DNA from: Pseudomonas viridiflava
GTDB taxonomy: Bacteria > Pseudomonadota > Gammaproteobacteria > Pseudomonadales > Pseudomonadaceae
Direction of reading: 5' to 3'
Assembly (NCBI RefSeq): GCF_003702045.1
Contig: NZ_RBTP01000003.1
Span: 62,001-126,000 of the forward strand
DNA: 64,000 nt
Position 1 is the first letter of the stretch. The number at the start of each line of letters is the position of its first letter. Positions 59,880-64,000 of the stretch are shown in pieces. The position numbers and the translations under genes are program-made. The notes beneath the pieces are model-generated. The model was not told the DNA's origin. It was given only the letters and a program-made list of their open reading frames with translations, and did not search any database.

Positions 59880-60776
59880 TCAGATCAGCAACGTCCACAA
59901 TGCGAACCCGGCGTACCAGACGATGGCCGCACGGATCAGCAATTCCCAGAGCATATCGAGGCTATTGACCCCTTCAGCCCCCAGCGCCGGTGACGGCACT
60001 TCGCTGGCTGCGCATCCAATACGGGTGATCAGTTGCTCTGCGCTGATGTTCCAGTTAAGCAATTCGTGCAGCATCAAACGGCTGACCGCCACGAAATTGC
60101 CCACCAGCGCGAAGCTGGCCGCCAGCAACCTGACCGGCACCCAGTCGAATGCATGGCGCAATTGCGCGGCCCGCTCGGCCAGCGCAGGCGTGCTGCCGTG
60201 TTCAGCGGCCAGTGCCAGCAGTCGGTAGGCCAGCGCGGCAACCGGGCCCAGCAAGAAGTACCAGAAAATAACCGCAAAGAAGCTTTGATGGGCCTGCCAG
60301 AGCATGTAGCTCTGCACGCCCCGGAGCAATTGCTCACTGTCGTCGGCCTCTACACCCATGTCTCGCTCGGCAACGTGTACAGCCGCTTGCGCATCGCCAC
60401 GACGACAGGCGTCACGAAACGGCCCCAGCGCAGCGATCAGATCACCTCGTCCAAGGCTGTAGACCAACACCAGCAGGTGGATGGGCAACGCCAGCCAGCC
60501 ATAGGCCACAGAACCCACGATGGTCAGAACCAGTTGCAACAGCACCACGGGCACGAGGACCATCAACGTCAGGATGACCCAAGGTCGCGACGCGGTTCGA
60601 GGGCTGCCTTCAAGCTTGCCCAGCTCCTTCAGGAAGACCCAAGGTCGCGACGCGGTTCGAGGGCTGCCTTCAAGCTTGCCCAGCTCCTTCAGGAAGAAGC
60701 CATCACGCTGTACACGCTGACGCAGCGCAGAGAACTTCTCTACCAGGACCGCCAGCAGCAACACTAGAAAACTCAT
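59880..60776 (-). CDS. ampE: AmpE inner-membrane protein, with an internal 20-residue tandem duplication
   Basis: A 298-residue AmpE-family protein with about four membrane helices (near 1-15, 68-95, 165-190 and 275-296). AmpE accompanies AmpD in the beta-lactamase regulation locus; its exact activity is not known. Residues 28-47 and 48-67 are identical copies of FLKELGKLEGSPRTASRPWV, encoded by a perfect 60-bp tandem repeat. Removing one copy leaves 278 residues, close to the usual length. The insert is in the polar segment after the first helix and keeps the frame. It lies just downstream of ampD. Confidence 0.92.
   Translation of the reverse strand: MSFLVLLLAVLVEKFSALRQRVQRDGFFLKELGKLEGSPRTASRPWVFLKELGKLEGSPRTASRPWVILTLMVLVPVVLLQLVLTIVGSVAYGWLALPIHLLVLVYSLGRGDLIAALGPFRDACRRGDAQAAVHVAERDMGVEADDSEQLLRGVQSYMLWQAHQSFFAVIFWYFLLGPVAALAYRLLALAAEHGSTPALAERAAQLRHAFDWVPVRLLAASFALVGNFVAVSRLMLHELLNWNISAEQLITRIGCAASEVPSPALGAEGVNSLDMLWELLIRAAIVWYAGFALWTLLI
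60576..60695. repeat. perfect 60-bp tandem duplication inside ampE
   Basis: Unit 1 at 60576-60635 and unit 2 at 60636-60695 are identical, starting GACCCAAGGTCGCGACGCGG and ending CAGCTCCTTCAGGAA. Identity runs two bases beyond the second unit. The unit is 20 codons in exact phase. The bases just before the first unit (AGGAT) are also similar to the unit end (AGGAA), which may have helped slippage. Confidence 0.97.
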
Positions 60777-60791
60777 TGTTCGTCCCTCACT

Positions 60792-61340
60792 TCAATCCTG
60801 CAGAGCGGCTCGGAATCTGCCCCAGTCAAAACAGGGCCCCGGATCGGTTTTGCGTCCGGGCGCAATGTCACTGTGACCGCAAATACGTTCAGGGGTAATG
60901 CCTGCGTAGGCCAACCGCAGCTGGCGCGTCAGTTCCGTAAGCGCGGCGTATTGCGCATCGGTAAAGGCCTGGTCATCGGTGCCTTCAAGCTCGATACCGA
61001 TGGAAAAATCGTTACAGCCCTCACGCCCCTGAAAACTGGAAACGCCCGCATGCCAGGCGCGGTCCTGACAGGAGACGAACTGAATCACGTCCCCATCACG
61101 TTCAATCAGAAAATGCGCTGAAACCGTCAGATGAGCAATGCCTTCGAAGTAAGGATGCTCGGTGGTGTCCAGTCGGTTCTGAAAAAAGGCCTGCACCTTG
61201 CCGGTCTTGAACTGCGAGGGGGGCAGGCTGATGTTGTGAATCACCAATAACGAGATTTCGCCTTCGGGCCGCGAGTTGAAGTTGGGCGAAGGGCAATGTT
61301 GAACGCCTTCGCACCAGCCACTGGCGCAATCGAGCTGCAT
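60792..61340 (-). CDS. ampD: 1,6-anhydro-N-acetylmuramyl-L-alanine amidase AmpD
   Basis: A 182-residue cytosolic zinc amidase of the Amidase_2/PGRP fold. It cuts anhydro-muropeptides in wall recycling, so it lowers the AmpR inducer and keeps ampC off. Zinc ligands are His35 (VIHNISLPP), His156 (CGHSDIAPG) and Asp166 (KTDPGPCFDW). I use ATG 61338-61340 (MQLDCASGWC); the upstream in-frame extension is not family-like. It is 15 bases upstream of ampE. Confidence 0.95.
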   Translation of the reverse strand: MQLDCASGWCEGVQHCPSPNFNSRPEGEISLLVIHNISLPPSQFKTGKVQAFFQNRLDTTEHPYFEGIAHLTVSAHFLIERDGDVIQFVSCQDRAWHAGVSSFQGREGCNDFSIGIELEGTDDQAFTDAQYAALTELTRQLRLAYAGITPERICGHSDIAPGRKTDPGPCFDWGRFRAALQD

Positions 61341-61493
61341 GAAAGCTCCTGAAGCAGACAAATGAATGGCGTTCAGTATGCCCGCGATGGATGAGGATGT
61401 GGGGATCGGACTACGGCGCGTGCCGTATGAATGGGCTGTTGACTGTGCAGCGTTAATCCTACGGCCTGCATGCAACACAGGCCATGCGACGGC

Positions 61494-63746
61494 TCAGGCG
61501 CCTTTTTTCAGTTTGCGCAGGTTGCTGATGACCGATTCCAGCGCGCGATCAAACAGCAAGGCATCGTCCAGTACACGCACAGCGCCGCGGCGAAACTCGA
61601 CCGCGAGCCCCATACGGGTCTTTTCCAGGACTTTCATCCCGGTGCGATTGACGAACACATAACGGCCGCTTGGCTCGACGATGGCGGTCAGCTTGCAGCG
61701 CAGCTTGTGTTCTTCGTCTTCCTGGATCTCGACCCAGCACCCGACGCGCAACGTGTCCACCATACGCAGACCGGCATCGTCTTCAGGCAACTGGACCGTA
61801 GACTCGGCCAGACCAGCCTCCTCAGGCGCGATCAGGACAATCTCTTCCATGACCTCCATCATGCTCGGGCCTTCAGTGACGCAAATCATCGGCGAGTCGA
61901 TAAGGGTCTCATCGACGTGGCCGTCCTGCTGGCGGGAGAAATACTGAAAGGCCTGGACGTGCAACGACTCCAACTGGCTGAAAAACTCACTGGTGGCGAA
62001 CGGGTCGAACGCCGCACTGGACAGGCCGTCACGCAACGCCTTCAGCAACCCTGGCACCAGTTCCAGCAGTTGCTGACGGGCTTGAGGGTCGTCGTGCAGC
62101 TCCACGCTCCAGATGAGTTCGTCCATTGTGGTCAGCCCGGCCTGCCACTCGGCAGAGCCGTCGCCGTGCTTGAGACAGGTCAACAGCAGAACCTTGCTCC
62201 AGGCTTCCTGTAACAGGCGCACCACGGCTTGCGGCAACGTCTTGCCGAGGAGACGCTGATTGAGTTCCTGCTGCACCCGCTGGCGCGCCAGTTCGGCTCG
62301 CGCTCGCCCTTCCTCGGCATCTCGCGTGCGCTGTTCGAGCAGCTCGCTGCGCCGGCGCTCATCGCTGGTGAATGCCAGAAAATCGGCCAGCAACTCGGAA
62401 AAAATCGCCGGGTCGTCGACAAAATCATTGAGCAGGCGCTGCACGATCTGCTCGACACGCAGGTACAACGAATCACGCTGATAGTCGTCACGTCCGCCCC
62501 AGCCGAGGGCCGCAGTGGCGATCTCGTTGAGTAGGCGCCGAGCAGGATGGCTGCCTCGGCTGAAGAAACTCTTGTCGAGTACCGCCACCTTGAGCATTGG
62601 GATTTGCAGGCGTCCGATCAGCGCTCGTAGCGAGGGCGGAAGATTTCGATCGTCCAGGATGAACTCGAACAGCATCGCAATCAGATTGATCACATCCTCA
62701 TCACCCGAGCCCACACTGCGAGACTTGCCGCTGCGGACACTGACACGGGTCAGCAGTTGCTCAAGCTGATTACGCAGGTCGAACTCGTCGGCGGTTTCCT
62801 GCGACGGCACGTACTGCTGCAAATGAGAGAGCAGGCGCAAAAGGTCCTTGCTGGAGATGGGCCGCACTTCGGCATTGGGCTCGTGCCGTGGGGTCAGGTT
62901 GCCGCGAACCTGCAACAGCAGCTCTTGCAGCGCGGAAAACACTTCATGCACACCCTTGTCGAGCTTGTCTGCCGCCTGGGCCAGCGCAGGGTCGGACAAC
63001 TCCGAAGGGCGAGGCCTTGATGCGGGCCGGTCGGACGAGCGCCGCGCAGGCAACGCTTTCATGTCCGGCAGAACACCTGTGGCAATCAGCAGTTGATTGG
63101 ACTCGCCGTACAAGTGATCGGTATTGCTCAAAACATAGCGTTCGAAGAGCTTGAGAATAATCAGTTTGACCTTGATCTCGACGCCCAGATTGCGCGCGGA
63201 CTCAAGAAACAGCCTGCACAGGATCGCCGGCCCCATCGGGTTGGTTTCATCGGTGATGGGCTGAGGCAACAGGGCGTTCAGGCGTGCCGTCAATTGGCCG
63301 AGAGCAAGGCTGTCACGACTCATGACCTTGGCAACCATCGCGTCCACGGCCACTGTCTTTTCCAGCTCATCGTTCTGAACCAGTGCCAGCTTGTCGAATG
63401 AAACGGCCGCTGGGATGGCAGGTTCGGTAATTCGATATTGGCCAAGCGCCAGGAACGACTCATAAAACTTGTCGAGAAAGCCGCGCTCGATGCTTTTGCG
63501 CTTGAGGCGGAGGTCGCGCATCGCTTCGAAAAAGATGTTCTGGTCGGTGTTATTACGGGCCCGATCAGCCATTTCGAAAAGGGTGTCGTCGGCGTTGTCG
63601 AACAGCGCCTGCAAAGCGTCCTTCAACTGCTGCGCCGCCTTGTCGCGCACCTGAAGTAACACGACGGGCAGCCGAGCCAGAGGCGTATGAGCACCCGGCA
63701 TCGAAGACATTTTGCTCAACGGCACTACTTTTTCGTCGTTCGGCAT
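61494..63746 (-). CDS. DUF1631 domain-containing protein
   Basis: A 750-residue, mostly helical soluble protein matching the DUF1631 family found next to ampDE and nadC in pseudomonads. It is polar and charged with no membrane helix or signal. A Ser/Arg-rich low-complexity linker is at about 232-248. The C-terminal 100 residues (TLRVGCWVEIQEDEEHKLRCKL, shown in part: VGCWVEIQEDEEHKLRC; and GRYVFVNRTGMKVLEKTR) are beta-rich and look like a PilZ-type barrel, but lack the RxxxR c-di-GMP motif. Function is unknown. It is read towards ampD, with 153 bases between. Confidence 0.82.
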   Translation of the reverse strand: MPNDEKVVPLSKMSSMPGAHTPLARLPVVLLQVRDKAAQQLKDALQALFDNADDTLFEMADRARNNTDQNIFFEAMRDLRLKRKSIERGFLDKFYESFLALGQYRITEPAIPAAVSFDKLALVQNDELEKTVAVDAMVAKVMSRDSLALGQLTARLNALLPQPITDETNPMGPAILCRLFLESARNLGVEIKVKLIILKLFERYVLSNTDHLYGESNQLLIATGVLPDMKALPARRSSDRPASRPRPSELSDPALAQAADKLDKGVHEVFSALQELLLQVRGNLTPRHEPNAEVRPISSKDLLRLLSHLQQYVPSQETADEFDLRNQLEQLLTRVSVRSGKSRSVGSGDEDVINLIAMLFEFILDDRNLPPSLRALIGRLQIPMLKVAVLDKSFFSRGSHPARRLLNEIATAALGWGGRDDYQRDSLYLRVEQIVQRLLNDFVDDPAIFSELLADFLAFTSDERRRSELLEQRTRDAEEGRARAELARQRVQQELNQRLLGKTLPQAVVRLLQEAWSKVLLLTCLKHGDGSAEWQAGLTTMDELIWSVELHDDPQARQQLLELVPGLLKALRDGLSSAAFDPFATSEFFSQLESLHVQAFQYFSRQQDGHVDETLIDSPMICVTEGPSMMEVMEEIVLIAPEEAGLAESTVQLPEDDAGLRMVDTLRVGCWVEIQEDEEHKLRCKLTAIVEPSGRYVFVNRTGMKVLEKTRMGLAVEFRRGAVRVLDDALLFDRALESVISNLRKLKKGA

Positions 63747-64000
63747 TACACCCCCTGACAGGAATTACCTGAACCCCATCACAGACTTTCGCGTGCGAAA
63801 CGATTCCCTTGGCTCAGCGCTACGTCAAACCCCTGACGTCAAATACAAGTCGGATTATCTGCAAAACCTGTATGCAACGCCAGCAATGTCTTTCGCCACT
63901 TATATAAGGTGAGCATCTGAGCCGCTATGGGTGGATAGACCCCATGTTTGAACTTCCATCGCAAAGCTTTTTACAAAACCGACCAACAGCATGTCTCAAT
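63747..64000. other. non-coding stretch upstream of the DUF1631 gene, to the window end
   Basis: No gene is seen. It should hold the promoter of the DUF1631 gene (minus strand). Visible elements are two TTGACGT direct repeats 14 bases apart on the minus strand (near 63823-63843), and a palindrome TTTCGC-GT-GCGAAA at 63787-63800. Neither is a known operator to me. Confidence 0.35.

Noticed and set aside
60576..60695. Tandem repeat considered as a CRISPR or minisatellite array
   Set aside because: Only two adjoining units with no spacer, in phase within a coding gene; best described as a duplication.
63712..63912. Plus-strand 66-codon ORF at the right end
   Set aside because: It overlaps the start of the DUF1631 gene and its promoter, with no family-like sequence.

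Overview
This window is core chromosome of a gamma-proteobacterium of the genus Pseudomonas. The gene order rplM / zapE / trpS / cysNC-cysD / algW / hisC-hisD-hisG-murA / mla / kdsD-kdsC-lptCAB-rpoN-hpf-ptsN-rapZ-ptsO / ZIP-sodA-orfX-fumC-fagA / pmbA-darP-tldD-nit-yhdP-rng-maf-mreDCB / gatCAB matches, from memory, the conserved block known in P. aeruginosa. The fruBKA-cra, tatD, ampE-ampD and phoD genes on the right, together with REP palindromes of the GTGGGAGCGAGCTTGCTCGCGA and GTAGGAGCGGACTTGTCCGCGAA types, suit a plant-associated or P. syringae-like species. The species is an inference. I see no phage, insertion sequence, CRISPR array, tRNA or rRNA.

Layout. 1-9.5 kb: the end of rplM with its promoter, a GlxA-type AraC regulator, zapE, trpS plus a small hydrolase, zapG/yhcB, the sulfate-activation pair cysD-cysNC, and a Nif3-like gene. 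9.6-15.8 kb: algW (envelope-stress protease) convergent with hisC-hisD-hisG, then murA and ibaG. 15.8-24.7 kb: two divergent envelope operons, mlaFEDCB (phospholipid transport) and kdsD-kdsC-lptC-lptA-lptB (LPS Kdo synthesis and export), followed by rpoN-hpf. 24.7-26.3 kb: the nitrogen PTS branch ptsN-rapZ-ptsO. 26.3-30.2 kb: a ZIP transporter and the iron-starvation operon fagA-fumC-orfX-sodA behind a Fur-box-like site. 30.4-43.8 kb: pmbA and tldD flanking darP, then nitrilase, yhdP, rng, maf and the rod-shape genes mreB, mreC, mreD. 43.9-47.1 kb: gatCAB, divergent from mreB. 47.2-52 kb: an RlpA-like lipoprotein, a cation/Ca2+ exchanger family protein, a carboxymuconolactone-decarboxylase-family protein, an AEC transporter and a Tat-exported PhoD-type phosphatase. 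52.2-59.1 kb: the fructose PTS fruB-fruK-fruA with divergent regulator cra. 59.1-63.7 kb: tatD, ampE, ampD and a large DUF1631 protein.

Most genes are ordinary housekeeping genes. The clearest anomaly is a perfect, codon-phased 60-bp tandem duplication inside ampE, which adds an exact 20-residue repeat to a beta-lactamase-regulation-linked membrane protein. Other points of interest: mreC has no ATG/GTG near its conserved N-terminus but has an ATT with a strong Shine-Dalgarno; TrpRS carries an extra C-terminal YegP-like domain; the fagA-fumC-orfX-sodA operon contains two uncharacterised proteins; a palindrome overlaps the rplM -35; and several REPIN-like repeat pairs sit between operons. I did not find a clearly novel multi-gene system.
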